From CAVVEQ01 sp963806635 (GTDB lineage Bacteria; Chloroflexota; Anaerolineae; Anaerolineales; Anaerolineaceae): a DNA stretch of 64,000 bases. A program made the translations under genes and the position numbers. Below, piece by piece: positions 35,754-45,152 of the stretch. The stretch spans positions 496,001-560,000 of the forward strand of contig CAWDZA010000015.1 of assembly GCA_963806635.1 (NCBI GenBank), read 5' to 3'. Numbering within the stretch: the stretch's first letter is position 1; each line of letters opens with the position of its first letter. Under the pieces are notes generated by a model. That model did not search any database. It worked only from the letters and a program-made list of their open reading frames with translations, and had not been told where the DNA came from.

Positions 35754-36780
35754 CCCGCATCGAGAGCTCATCGATGAACGGATCAAGATCACCATTCATC
35801 ACACCGTTAATATTGAAGTTGGAGAAGTTGATGCGATGATCAGTAACCCGTGACTGGGGAAAATTGTAGGTGCGGATCTTCTCGGACCGTTCGCCGCTGC
35901 CAACCTGGGAGCGACGGTCCGCGTCGCGTGCATCCTGGCGTTTTTGTTGTTCGATCTCAAATAGACGGGCGCGGAGAATGCTGAGTGCGCGCAGCTTATT
36001 CTGCAACTGGGAGCGCTCATCCTGACAGGCGACAACCATCCCTGTGGGGAGATGGGTTAACCTGACGGCTGTGGAATTTTTTTGGACGTTCTGGCCGCCT
36101 GCACCGCTGGAACGAAACACATCAATGTTCAGATCAGATTCCGGGATTTGTATATCCACTTCCTCTACTTCGGCTAGAACTGCCACGGTGACGGTGGAGG
36201 TGTGGATACGCCCCGAGGATTCCGTGACCGGGATGCGCTGAACGCGATGCACACCGGATTCATATTTTAGGCGGGAATAAGCGCCATCTCCTTTGACGGT
36301 GAAAATGACCTCTTTGAAACCACCAATGCCGATCTCACTGGAGGAAAGGACCTCCACCGACCACTTCCTGGATTCAGCGTAATGGGTGTACATGCGCAAC
36401 AATTCTGCAGCAAAGAGCGCGGCTTCATCACCGCCGGTGCCCGCGCGGATCTCAACGATCACATTATGCGAATCACGCGGATCTTTCGGAAGGAGAAGAT
36501 TCTTTAGTTCTTTCTCAAGGGAGGCAATTCTAGGCTCAAGCTCAGTAATATCCGTCTGAGCCAATTCCCGAATTTCGGGATCATCGCTGGAAAGAAGCTG
36601 CCGGGCTTCATCAACGTTGTTCAAGACCCGCCGGTAATCCTCCGCCTTTAGAACGATCTGTTCAAGCGATGAGCGTTCCTTGGCATATTCCGCCACTTTT
36701 TGGTAATCAGCCGCGTTTTGCTCCAGAAGCATGTTCAGTTCAGAATAACGGGCTTCGATGGAAGCCAGATTTTCAAGCAT
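35695..36780 (-). CDS. prfA: Peptide chain release factor 1
   Basis: 361 residues from the ATG at 36780 (MLENLASIEARY). The peptidyl-hydrolase loop GAGGQNVQKN carries GGQ. The UAG/UAA-reading motif, PAT in Escherichia coli, is PVT here (RVQRIPVTESSGRIHTS), within the PxT pattern of RF1. It has the long RF1 N-terminal domain and none of the RF2 SPF motif. A -10 TATAAT at 36821-36826 lies upstream on the minus strand. First gene of prfA-prmC-tsaC. Confidence 0.95.
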   Translation of the reverse strand: MLENLASIEARYSELNMLLEQNAADYQKVAEYAKERSSLEQIVLKAEDYRRVLNNVDEARQLLSSDDPEIRELAQTDITELEPRIASLEKELKNLLLPKDPRDSHNVIVEIRAGTGGDEAALFAAELLRMYTHYAESRKWSVEVLSSSEIGIGGFKEVIFTVKGDGAYSRLKYESGVHRVQRIPVTESSGRIHTSTVTVAVLAEVEEVDIQIPESDLNIDVFRSSGAGGQNVQKNSTAVRLTHLPTGMVVACQDERSQLQNKLRALSILRARLFEIEQQKRQDARDADRRSQVGSGERSEKIRTYNFPQSRVTDHRINFSNFNINGVMNGDLDPFIDELSMRDETDRLSATGYEDPNDQDH

Positions 36781-36820
36781 ATAGATTCCAATCCAGGAAG
36801 GTTGATGAAGTAACGGCATG

Positions 36821-36885
36821 ATTATACCAGCCGGTATTGAGGTGGAATAAATCGCGTAACCGGAATTGCTGCTTTCCGCTATAAT
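36821..36885. promoter_or_regulatory. Divergent -10 boxes for prfA and cydA
   Basis: Minus-strand TATAAT at 36826-36821 points to prfA (ATG 36780). Plus-strand TATAAT at 36880-36885 points to cydA (ATG 36937). Neither has a convincing -35. Both give leaders of about 35-45 nt, so these are not leaderless. Confidence 0.45.
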
Positions 36886-36936
36886 TGAGTGCGGCTATTT
36901 CTGGAAGTACTTGAGATAGATGCGGACGGAGGCGCA

Positions 36937-38334
36937 ATGAGCGGAACCAATTTATCCCAACTTCAGTTTGCGATAACCACAATCTACCATTTCTTTTTTG
37001 TACCACTGACAATAGGGTTGGCAGTAATTGTCGCGATCATGGAAACCCTGTATGTGGTCAAAAAGAAGCCGGTCTACAAATTGATGACCAAATTTTGGGG
37101 GACGCTGTTCTTAATTAATTTCGCCGTCGGCGTCGTAACTGGGATAGTGTTGGAATTCCAATTCGGAATGAACTGGTCGGAGTATTCGCGTTTCGTGGGG
37201 GATATTTTTGGCGCACCTTTGGCGATGGAAGGCTTAATGGCCTTTTTCCTTGAATCTGTATTTATTGGGTTATGGATTTTTGGTTGGGAACGTCTTAATA
37301 AAGGGCTGCACCTGGCGACGATTTGGCTGGTTGCGATCGGTGTGAATGTTTCTGCTTTCTGGATCCTGGCGGCTAATTCTTTCATGCAGCACCCGGTTGG
37401 TTTCGAACGGGTAGGGGATAAGCTGGTTCTCACCAGTTTTTCCGCGTTGATCACTAATCCGTACCTGATGAATCAATTTCCGCACACGGTTTTGGCGGGT
37501 TTTACGACGGCAGGTTTTTTTGTGCTTGGAATTAGCGCATACCATTTAGCTAAGAAGAACAAATCGGAAGTATTTCAGAGATCATTTAAAATCGCCTCCA
37601 TTTTTAGCCTTATCGCAGTTCTTGGGGTGGTTGCGATGGGCGACCGACAGGGGAAGGGTATGGTCACCATGCAGCCGATGAAACTGGCTGCCTTTGAAGG
37701 GCTATGGGAGACGGAAGAAGGGGCATCATTCTCCCTGGTAGCGTTGATCGACCAGGATAAGGAAGAGAACCCCCTGGCGATACGGATTCCCTATATGCTC
37801 AGTATCCTCGCTACCAATAAACTTGATTCAAAGATCATTGGGTTGAAGGACCTTCAAAAAGAAAACGAACAACGGTTTGGACAGGGTTACTACATCCCAA
37901 ATATTCCATTGATGTTCTGGTCGTTCCGCATCATGGTCGGGTTGGGATTTTTGATGATTCTTCTTTCGATTATTGCCATCTTTCTTGCCTACAAGCGAAA
38001 AGCGTTTGAGAAAACAAAGTTATTCTGGTTATTCGTACCAGTTATTGCTTTTCCTTATATTGCTAACACAGCAGGGTGGCTGATGACCGAGACAGGCAGG
38101 CAACCGTGGGTGGTTTTTGGCGAAATGCTCACAAAAAATGCCGGTACCCCGATGTTGAATGTCAGACCCTGGATGGTGATTTCCACAATCATAGGCTTTT
38201 TATTAGTTTATGCAATTCTGATCGTTATTGACGTTTTCTTGATTGCGAAATATTCCAGAAAAATTCCATCTGAGAACTCAACTTTGGATAATGCGCCTGA
38301 AGGTGATCAGGCTGTATCGGAGGTGACAAAATGA
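36937..38334 (+). CDS. cydA: Cytochrome bd oxidase subunit I
   Basis: 465 residues from the ATG at 36937, preceded by GGAGG. Heme-ligand His in YHFFFVPLTIG, the conserved GMNWSEYSRFVGDIFGAPLAMEGL stretch (residues about 75-100), WILAANSFMQHPVG, a Met ligand region and GRQPWVVFGE are all typical. The Q-loop is short, so it belongs to the short-loop group. It binds hemes b558, b595 and d and reduces O2 with quinol. In a lineage that is mostly anaerobic it likely serves O2 scavenging. Confidence 0.95.
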   Translation: MSGTNLSQLQFAITTIYHFFFVPLTIGLAVIVAIMETLYVVKKKPVYKLMTKFWGTLFLINFAVGVVTGIVLEFQFGMNWSEYSRFVGDIFGAPLAMEGLMAFFLESVFIGLWIFGWERLNKGLHLATIWLVAIGVNVSAFWILAANSFMQHPVGFERVGDKLVLTSFSALITNPYLMNQFPHTVLAGFTTAGFFVLGISAYHLAKKNKSEVFQRSFKIASIFSLIAVLGVVAMGDRQGKGMVTMQPMKLAAFEGLWETEEGASFSLVALIDQDKEENPLAIRIPYMLSILATNKLDSKIIGLKDLQKENEQRFGQGYYIPNIPLMFWSFRIMVGLGFLMILLSIIAIFLAYKRKAFEKTKLFWLFVPVIAFPYIANTAGWLMTETGRQPWVVFGEMLTKNAGTPMLNVRPWMVISTIIGFLLVYAILIVIDVFLIAKYSRKIPSENSTLDNAPEGDQAVSEVTK

Positions 38335-39350
38335 CACCCTACCCGGTAATCTGGTTTATTCTGATCACGATCTTATACTCAGGTTTCTTCGTCCTGGATG
38401 GTTTTGATTTGGGGGTTGGGATCTTGCTTCCATTTATAGGCAAGAATGAACAGACCCGCAGGATGATGGTGAATGCTATTGGACCCCACTGGGATGGGAA
38501 TGAAGTGTGGTTGATCGTTGCCGGCGGCGCCACCTTTGCGGCGTTTCCGCAATGGTATGCCACCCTATTTAGCGGTTTTTATCTGCCGTTTTTTCTTTTA
38601 CTTGTGGCTTTGATCTTTCGCGGTGTTGCGTTCGAATTTCGCGGAAAGGATGACAATCCCAGGTGGAAATCATTCTGGGATTGGTCGGCTTTTCTGGGAA
38701 GCCTGGTGGCTTCGTTCCTCTTCGGGGTGGCATTTACGAATATTCTGCGTGGTGTGCCGATAGACGCCAATATGCAATATGTGGGTGGATTCTTCAATCT
38801 ATTAAATCCTTTCGCCATTTATGGCGGTTTGATGTTTACCTTGCTTTTCATCCTGATCGGTGCCTGCTATCTGGTTATCCGCACCGGAGACCCGGTCGAA
38901 AGTGCAGCGCGGAAACTGGCTGGGCAGCTATGGCTGCCGGTCACGCTGATGATCCTGGTATATGGTGCCTGCGTATGGCTTTTTGGCGGTAACAGCGGTT
39001 TCCTGGGCTGGTTCGCGATGATATTTTTCATCATCAGCGCGGTTGCAGCGCTGGTTTCGGGAATTTCAACGAAAAAAGGCAGATCGGGGTGGGCATTTAT
39101 ATGGATGTCCATCTGCATCTTACTGTTCACTTTCGGTATCTTCGGTTGGCTTTTCCCGAATGTGATGATCTCCAGTCTCGGGGTGGAAAATAACCTAACG
39201 ATCTGGAACGCATCATCGGGTGTTACTACCTTGCAGATCATGACGGTTGTCGCGGTGATTTTTGTGCCGGTCGTGTTGATCTATCAATCCTGGAGTTACT
39301 GGTTGCTGCGTAAGAAAGTGACCGGCGAAAATGAGTCCCTGCATTATTAA
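38331..39350 (+). CDS. cydB: Cytochrome bd oxidase subunit II
   Basis: 339 residues, about eight to nine helices. FFVLDGFDLGVGILLPFIG at the N-terminus, GPHWDGNEVWLIVAGGATFAAFP and RGVAFEFRGK are CydB hallmarks. It forms the oxidase with CydA. Its start overlaps the cydA stop as ATGA. ridA follows 22 nt downstream without a terminator. Confidence 0.95.
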   Translation: MTPYPVIWFILITILYSGFFVLDGFDLGVGILLPFIGKNEQTRRMMVNAIGPHWDGNEVWLIVAGGATFAAFPQWYATLFSGFYLPFFLLLVALIFRGVAFEFRGKDDNPRWKSFWDWSAFLGSLVASFLFGVAFTNILRGVPIDANMQYVGGFFNLLNPFAIYGGLMFTLLFILIGACYLVIRTGDPVESAARKLAGQLWLPVTLMILVYGACVWLFGGNSGFLGWFAMIFFIISAVAALVSGISTKKGRSGWAFIWMSICILLFTFGIFGWLFPNVMISSLGVENNLTIWNASSGVTTLQIMTVVAVIFVPVVLIYQSWSYWLLRKKVTGENESLHY

Positions 39351-39372
39351 GAAAAATTTTGGAGGTAAATAT

Positions 39373-39789
39373 ATGAGTCCCCACGAAAAGCATGTCATGC
39401 AAAGCGCAAACGCACCAAAGCCAGTTGGACCCTATTCTGTTGCCATTGGGGCAGGTCCATTTATTTTTACGGCGGGTCAGGCAGGACTGGATCCCAAGAC
39501 AGGTAACCTGGTTGAAGGCGGGATCGAGACTGAAACCCGCCAGACATTGGAAAACTTGCGCAGTGTTCTTTGCGATAGTGGTTCCAGCTTTAAATCTGTT
39601 GTGAAAACCACGGTGTTTCTTAAGAATATGGCTGATTTTGCCCGCATGAATGCAATTTATGCTGAGTATTTTGATGAAAACCCACCTGCCCGTTCCACGG
39701 TTGAAGTGAGCGGCCTACCGAAAGGCGCTTCAGTGGAGATCGAGGTAATCGCGCTGAAAGAAGAACATCCCTGCGGGTGCGGCTCGTAG
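39373..39789 (+). CDS. ridA: RidA-family enamine/imine deaminase
   Basis: 138 residues from the ATG at 39373, preceded by GGAGG. QSANAPKPVGPYSVAIGAG, ENLRSVLCDSGSSFKSVVKTTVFL and PARSTVEVSGLPKGASVEIEVIA are family motifs, with the imine-binding Arg in PPARSTVE. It hydrolyses reactive 2-aminoacrylate. A D-cysteine desulfhydrase-like PLP enzyme, whose chemistry releases such enamines, is encoded at 46253 in the same run of genes. Cys-rich end HPCGCGS is unusual and may bind metal. Confidence 0.93.
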   Translation: MSPHEKHVMQSANAPKPVGPYSVAIGAGPFIFTAGQAGLDPKTGNLVEGGIETETRQTLENLRSVLCDSGSSFKSVVKTTVFLKNMADFARMNAIYAEYFDENPPARSTVEVSGLPKGASVEIEVIALKEEHPCGCGS

Positions 39790-39792
39790 CAC

Positions 39793-40855
39793 TTGTCTTG
39801 GTTAAAAACCCTAATAATTCAGGAAAATGTGAAATTTCCCTTGAATAAGAGACCTTTGGTCTCTGTGATCATTCCCTGTCGGAACGAACAGGCAACTATC
39901 GTACAAGTTCTACAGGCAATATCTCAGCAAAGCTATCCATCTGAGAATATTGAAGTCCTCATTGTAGATGGGCTTTCAACGGATGGCACTCGGGAAAAAA
40001 TTCAGGAGTTTGTGTCCGGCAGTGTCAAATTTCCGGTAAAAGTCATCGATAACCCCCGGCAAACCATCCCCTCGGCGCTAAATGTTGGTGTCTCCGCAGC
40101 CGCTTGTGAAATCATCCTGCGGCTGGACGCACATTCTATCCCAAATTCGACTTATGTTGAAAGATCGGTGGAGGACCTAGAAGCAGGCAAGGGGGATAAT
40201 GTCGGTGGGGTCTGGAGAATAAAACCCGGGAACGAAGGCTGGGTTGCCCGGTCGATCGCACTTGCAGCCTCCAACCGACTGGGAGTAGGGGATGCCCTCT
40301 ACCGCGTAGGAAGGGAAGAGGGGCCGGTGGATACGGTTCCCTTTGGAGCTTTCTACCAGCGAACCGTTCTGAAGGTTGGCGGTTTTAACGAAACGCTTTT
40401 AACAAATGAAGATTATGAATTCAATGCGCGCATTCGGAAAGCGGGAGGCGTGGTGTGGCTGGATCCAGCAATCCAGTCGGAATATATTGCCCGGCGCAAC
40501 TGGCGTGAGCTTGGGCAACAATACTGGCGGTATGGGTTCTGGAAGAACCGCATGCTTCGGATACACCCGGAAACCTTGCGTTGGCGGCAGGCTTTACCGC
40601 CAATATTTCCTGATCTTCTTGTGCATATTGCTTGTCCTTTCAATTGGTTCAGAATATGCACGGATAACCTTGGCGCTGGTTTGCGGGTTTTACGTCCTCT
40701 GCCTTTTCGTGGCGAGCATCCGTTCCGCTGCCAGTAAAAAAGACATGCGTTTGATTCTGGGAATTCCGATTTCAATTGCCACCATGCATTTCGCCTGGGG
40801 CGCTGGTTTTCTGGCCAGTTTTGTGGTCAATCCTAAAAGCGGAGGTAAACCATGA
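39793..40855 (+). CDS. Family 2 glycosyltransferase (ExoA-like), split by a frameshift near 40606
   Basis: The first frame (39793-40737) gives the GT-A domain: LVSVIIPCRNEQATI, LIVDGLSTDGTREKI, LRLDAHS and NEDYEFNARIRKAG. It then loses the family C-terminus. A second frame to 40855 supplies LIFLCILLVLSIGSEY and later helices (FVASIRSAASKKDMRL, ISIATMHFAWGAGFL), typical for ExoA-type enzymes. Dropping one T from 40606-40608 gives PPIFLIFLC and 353 residues, with a stop overlapping the next ATG as ATGA. The start is TTG 39793 or GTG 39829, the latter after AGGA. Confidence 0.82.
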
Positions 40856-42276
40856 CCTCCGGCAAAACTTCTCAAAGAACTGGCTGGAGGCTGAGCGCCG
40901 GAGAGCGCAGGGTGGTCCTGATCCTTGGGGATCTGCTTTCTGCATATCTAGGGATGTTTGTTGCTCTGTATTTTTGGGCTCAGAAAGATGCCTGGTTCCA
41001 TTTTTCCATGGAGTTCCTGAGGAGCCGACCGCCGGCCTGGTTTTATATGCTCCCCTTCTTGTGGGTGGTTCTGATGGTGGATTTGTACGACATCCGCCGG
41101 GCAGGTAGACGACGGGAAACCCTGCAGGGAATCGGGGCTGCTGCGCTCATTTACGTGCTGCTATATCTGATCGTTTACTTCACGTCTGAACCGACTTCCC
41201 TGCCCAGGCGTGGAATCGCTTTCTTTATACTGTTCACGTCAATTTTCACCATTGTATGGCGTCTGATCTACATACAAATATTTACTGCGCCAATTTTTCT
41301 GCGTAGAGTGTTGATCATCGGAGCAGGGCTGGCGGGGAGTACGCTTACCAAAGCATTACAGGAGATCCATCCTTCACCGTTTCAAATTGTTGGATTTGTG
41401 GATGATGACCCCGAAAAACAGGATAAAGTAATTGGTGGTTACCGTGTTCTTTGCCGCAGCGAGGATCTAATTAGGACCGTTGAGGACCAGAAAATCAACG
41501 AACTGATTTTTGCTATTACGGTGGAGATCAATCCGGGTATGCTTCAATCGCTTCTAGTCGCGGAGGAGCGCGGGATCGAAGTCTCGACGTATCAAAATGT
41601 GTATGAAGAACATTTGAATCGGATACCGATCTTCCTGCTGCAATCTGATTGGCTGGTGCGTTCTTTTGTCGATCAATATCACACCAGCGGATTTTACGAG
41701 GTGGGCAAGCGGCTGGTGGATATTCTGGGTGCGTTGATCGGTTCATTGATTCTACTCATAGGGCTGCCATTTATTTATCTGGCAATCATTATGGAAAGTG
41801 GAAGACCGGTATTTTTCAAACAAACCCGGTTGGGGAAGAATGGCCGCGAATACACCATTACCAAGTTTCGAACTATGATCAAGAATGCAGAAGGTGATGG
41901 TAAAGCCAGGATGGCCCAGGAAAATGACGAAAGGGTGACCAGGTTGGGAAAGCTGCTGCGAAAAAGCCATCTGGATGAGCTGCCCCAGTTCCTCAATGTG
42001 CTAAAAGGTGAGATGAGTCTGGTGGGGCCGCGCGCAGAACGGCCGGAATTTGTGGATCACCTGCAGAAGCGGATTCCTTTTTATCGGGCAAGGCTATTTG
42101 TGAAACCTGGATTAACCGGATGGGCTCAAGTGAATCAACGATATGCGGCAACAGTTGAGGAGACAGGGGTTAAGCTGGAATACGATCTTTATTACATAAA
42201 AAACCAAAACTTGCTGCTTGATTTTTACATTCTCCTGCGGACGGTTGGGCAGGTATTTGGGTTGAAAGGGATTTGA
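40852..42276 (+). CDS. Polyprenyl-phosphate hexose-1-phosphate transferase (WbaP/WcaJ type)
   Basis: 474 residues: four N-terminal helices, a Rossmann-like region (RVLIIGAGLAGSTLTKALQ, VGFVDDDPEKQ), a further helix near 295-315, then the catalytic PGT domain with GRPVFFKQTRLGKNG, TITKFRTM, SHLDELPQFLNVLKGEMSLVGPRAERPEFV and KPGLTGWAQVN. It loads the first sugar phosphate onto undecaprenyl phosphate, so it starts glycan assembly for this locus. Overlaps the upstream GT end as ATGA. Confidence 0.93.
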   Translation: MTSGKTSQRTGWRLSAGERRVVLILGDLLSAYLGMFVALYFWAQKDAWFHFSMEFLRSRPPAWFYMLPFLWVVLMVDLYDIRRAGRRRETLQGIGAAALIYVLLYLIVYFTSEPTSLPRRGIAFFILFTSIFTIVWRLIYIQIFTAPIFLRRVLIIGAGLAGSTLTKALQEIHPSPFQIVGFVDDDPEKQDKVIGGYRVLCRSEDLIRTVEDQKINELIFAITVEINPGMLQSLLVAEERGIEVSTYQNVYEEHLNRIPIFLLQSDWLVRSFVDQYHTSGFYEVGKRLVDILGALIGSLILLIGLPFIYLAIIMESGRPVFFKQTRLGKNGREYTITKFRTMIKNAEGDGKARMAQENDERVTRLGKLLRKSHLDELPQFLNVLKGEMSLVGPRAERPEFVDHLQKRIPFYRARLFVKPGLTGWAQVNQRYAATVEETGVKLEYDLYYIKNQNLLLDFYILLRTVGQVFGLKGI

Positions 42277-44171
42277 TGCGCAGCAGGCTCCACATTCGCA
42301 ACCGCTACGTTTTGATCGGCGATATTATCCTGACCGTCATATGCGTGCTTGCCAGCTATGCCTTGCGGTTGGAGCTCGGACCAATATTTACCTATTATCT
42401 GCCATCTGCATACTACATGGTGGTTGTCGCAGTGATCATCGCACCGTTAATCTACCGCGCGTTTGGCCTTTACCGCCGTATGTGGATCTATGCTTCGATC
42501 CAGGATCTAAAAGTGATCTTCACATCGGTGGTCACCGCGTCTGCTGCTATTGCGGCAGTGATGATCCTTCTTTTCACCTTTGGAGCATTTCAAGGTTTTC
42601 CGCGCTCGGTGCTGATCATCTATGGGGTATTAAGCATGTTGGCTGTCGGTGGGTTGCGTTTCGCGCTGCGCGTTCTGGCAGAGAGTCGATTTTTTGCCGA
42701 AGCGGATCGGGAACCTGTACACCAAAAACATATTCTGATCATTGGCGCTGGCGATGCAGGGGCGCTGGTATTGCGGGAAATGCAAAAGAGCAAGTATCTG
42801 AATATGAAGCCGGTTGGATTTCTGGACGATAGCCCTGAAAAACAAAAGCAGCAGCTTTTAGGAGTGCCGGTAATCGGCACCATTGACGATATGCCCAGGG
42901 TGCTTGATCAAAAACATGTGGACGAAGTGATCATTGCCATTCCCAGCGCACCAGGCAATGTGGTGCGGCGCGTAGCCCAGGTTTGCCAGAAGAAGAGCAT
43001 ACCTTTCCGCACTATGCCGGGGCTGTATGAGTTACTGGGTGGGAAAATAAATATCAGCCGGCTGCGAGAAATTGAGATCTCCGATCTCCTACGCAGGCAG
43101 CCGACCCAGATGCTGGATGAGGAGATCGGCAACATTCTGGGGGACGAGACCGTCCTGGTTACCGGCGCTGGGGGTTCCATCGGTCGCGAATTGTGCCGGC
43201 AAATCTCACGCTGGAAACCCCGCCAATTGTTGTTGCTCGGGCACGGCGAAAATAGCATTTTTGAGAGTTACCTTGAATTGCAGGAAAGTTTCCCGGATCT
43301 TACAATCAAACCATTGATCGCGGATATCCGCGATGATAAGCGGATCGGGGAATTGATGCTGGAATACACGCCGGGGGTTGTCTTTCACGCCGCTGCGCAC
43401 AAACACGTGCCTCTCATGGAAGTGAATGTTCCTGAAGCGGTTTCAAATAATATCCTGGGTACGCTTTCGGTTGTCGAAGGCGCGGTCAATGCAGGTGTGA
43501 GCCGATTTGTGATGATTTCCACTGACAAGGCCATTCGTCCCGCGAATGTGATGGGGGGCACCAAACGGGTGGCTGAAATGATCGTGCTCAACGCAGCCAA
43601 ACGGAGCGGCAAATCATATTCCGTGGTGAGGTTCGGCAATGTGCTGGGCAGCCGGGGGAGCGTGGTGCCGTTGTTTAAGCGGCAAATCGCTGCCGGGGGG
43701 CCGGTGACTGTGACTCACCCGGAAATGAAGCGGTACTTCATGACCATTCCGGAAGCGGTCTATCTGGTGCTCCAAGCTGCAACCCTGGGTGAGGGTGGCG
43801 AAGCCTTTTTATTGAATATGGGTGAACAGGTAAAGATCGTGGACCTGGCAGAGGATCTGATCCGCTTATCCGGTCTGGAACCTGGTAAAGACATCGAGAT
43901 CGTTTTTACCGGGATCCGTCCTGGGGAAAAGTTGAGCGAGGATCTCTGGGATGAGGGTCACGAATTCATGCAGACCCGGCACCCGGATATTTTCAGGGTA
44001 AATGGCCATGATCAACAGCTTTCGGGTCGGGAATTGAAATCGGCCATCTCAAAATTACGGGATATGAGCATCGATGGAGATTCAAACGGGTTGATCCGGT
44101 ATATGGATGAAATTCTCCCTGGCGCGACCATTGGCAGTCAGGAACCTCCTGCCTATACTTCCATCGACTGA
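42276..44171 (+). CDS. CapD/PglF-type nucleotide-sugar 4,6-dehydratase
   Basis: 631 residues: four N-terminal helices, a CoA-binding-like Rossmann region (ILIIGAGDAGALVLREMQ, VGFLDDSPEKQ), then an SDR domain with TGAGGSIGRELCRQI, HAAAHKHVPLME, STDKAIRPANVMGGTKR and VRFGNVLGSRGSVVPLF. The usual YxxxK Tyr is replaced in this subgroup (SxDKA.x.PxxxMGxxK). It converts UDP-GlcNAc to UDP-4-keto-6-deoxy sugars for diNAcBac or FucNAc. Starts at ATG 42276, overlapping the upstream stop as TGATG. Confidence 0.92.
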   Translation: MRSRLHIRNRYVLIGDIILTVICVLASYALRLELGPIFTYYLPSAYYMVVVAVIIAPLIYRAFGLYRRMWIYASIQDLKVIFTSVVTASAAIAAVMILLFTFGAFQGFPRSVLIIYGVLSMLAVGGLRFALRVLAESRFFAEADREPVHQKHILIIGAGDAGALVLREMQKSKYLNMKPVGFLDDSPEKQKQQLLGVPVIGTIDDMPRVLDQKHVDEVIIAIPSAPGNVVRRVAQVCQKKSIPFRTMPGLYELLGGKINISRLREIEISDLLRRQPTQMLDEEIGNILGDETVLVTGAGGSIGRELCRQISRWKPRQLLLLGHGENSIFESYLELQESFPDLTIKPLIADIRDDKRIGELMLEYTPGVVFHAAAHKHVPLMEVNVPEAVSNNILGTLSVVEGAVNAGVSRFVMISTDKAIRPANVMGGTKRVAEMIVLNAAKRSGKSYSVVRFGNVLGSRGSVVPLFKRQIAAGGPVTVTHPEMKRYFMTIPEAVYLVLQAATLGEGGEAFLLNMGEQVKIVDLAEDLIRLSGLEPGKDIEIVFTGIRPGEKLSEDLWDEGHEFMQTRHPDIFRVNGHDQQLSGRELKSAISKLRDMSIDGDSNGLIRYMDEILPGATIGSQEPPAYTSID

Positions 44172-45151
44172 TGCCAGAAATTAACCTTTCTGAATGGGAC
44201 ACGTTTTATCGCTCGCATCCCGATGCGAGTTTTTTACAATCGGCCGCATGGGGGGAAGTGAAGGAAACGTTTGGCTGGGGGGTCGTTCGTATCCGGCAGG
44301 GTGATTCCGGGGCACAAATGTTGATCAAAGCCGGACCCTTGGGGGTGAAGCTGGGGTATGTCCCAAAAGGTCCCCTTGGAAAAATGGATGGGCAGTTTAT
44401 ATCCGAACTGTTGCGCATAGCCAAGGTGTATAACTGCTTTGCAGTTACCCTGGAAAAGGATTCCTGGGAGGGATTACAAGAGGTAATCCCCAGCGGATTT
44501 ACGAATGAGCCAGGACGAAACGTTCAACCTCGTAGAACCATTCTTGTGTCACTCGCTGGAAGCGAGGAAGATTGGTTGAGCCGCATGAAACAGAAAACGC
44601 GCTACAACATCAGACTGGCCGAGAAAAAAGAAGTAAAAATTACCCAAACTGACGATATAAGTTTGTTTTTTGAACTCATGCACACAACCGGCGCCAGGGA
44701 TGGATTTGGCATTCACACCCGCGCATATTACCAAAAAGTATTCGATTGCTTTTACCCCCGGGGTGAGTGTGCGGTGTTGCTGGCAACCTATGCAGAGCAG
44801 CCACTCGGCGCCATCCTGGCACTCGCAATAGGCAAGCGGGCTTGGTACGTTTATGGCGCTTCGAACGACCAGGAACGAAACCGAATGCCAACTTACCTCC
44901 TGCAGTGGGAAGCCATGCGCTGGGCAGCCAGTAAGGGGTGCGAAACGTACGATCTTTGGGGTATTCCGGATGAGGATCAGGATACCCTTGAATCGCAATT
45001 TGAAACCCGTTCAGACGGATTATGGGGGGTCTATCGTTTCAAACGGGGGTTTGGCGGGGAAATTCGACGTTCGGTTCAAGCTATGGATTTTGTCATTAAT
45101 CCCTCTCTATACAGGATTTTCAAGATACTACCCGGAAAGTTGATTGGTTAG
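44171..45151 (+). CDS. FemAB-family aminoacyltransferase, first copy
   Basis: 326 residues of the FemX/FemAB GNAT-like fold: SFLQSAAWGEVKETFGW, the RMKQKTRYNIRLAEKK basic motif near 138, ARDGFGIHTRAYYQKVF, YGASNDQERNRMPTYLLQWEAM, CETYDLWGIPD and GLWGVYRFKRGFGGEI. Family members add an amino acid from aminoacyl-tRNA to lipid II, or act in exopolysaccharide loci with unknown acceptors. Its start overlaps the dehydratase stop as TGATG. A paralogue follows directly. Confidence 0.9.
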   Translation: MPEINLSEWDTFYRSHPDASFLQSAAWGEVKETFGWGVVRIRQGDSGAQMLIKAGPLGVKLGYVPKGPLGKMDGQFISELLRIAKVYNCFAVTLEKDSWEGLQEVIPSGFTNEPGRNVQPRRTILVSLAGSEEDWLSRMKQKTRYNIRLAEKKEVKITQTDDISLFFELMHTTGARDGFGIHTRAYYQKVFDCFYPRGECAVLLATYAEQPLGAILALAIGKRAWYVYGASNDQERNRMPTYLLQWEAMRWAASKGCETYDLWGIPDEDQDTLESQFETRSDGLWGVYRFKRGFGGEIRRSVQAMDFVINPSLYRIFKILPGKLIG

Positions 45152-45152
45152 C

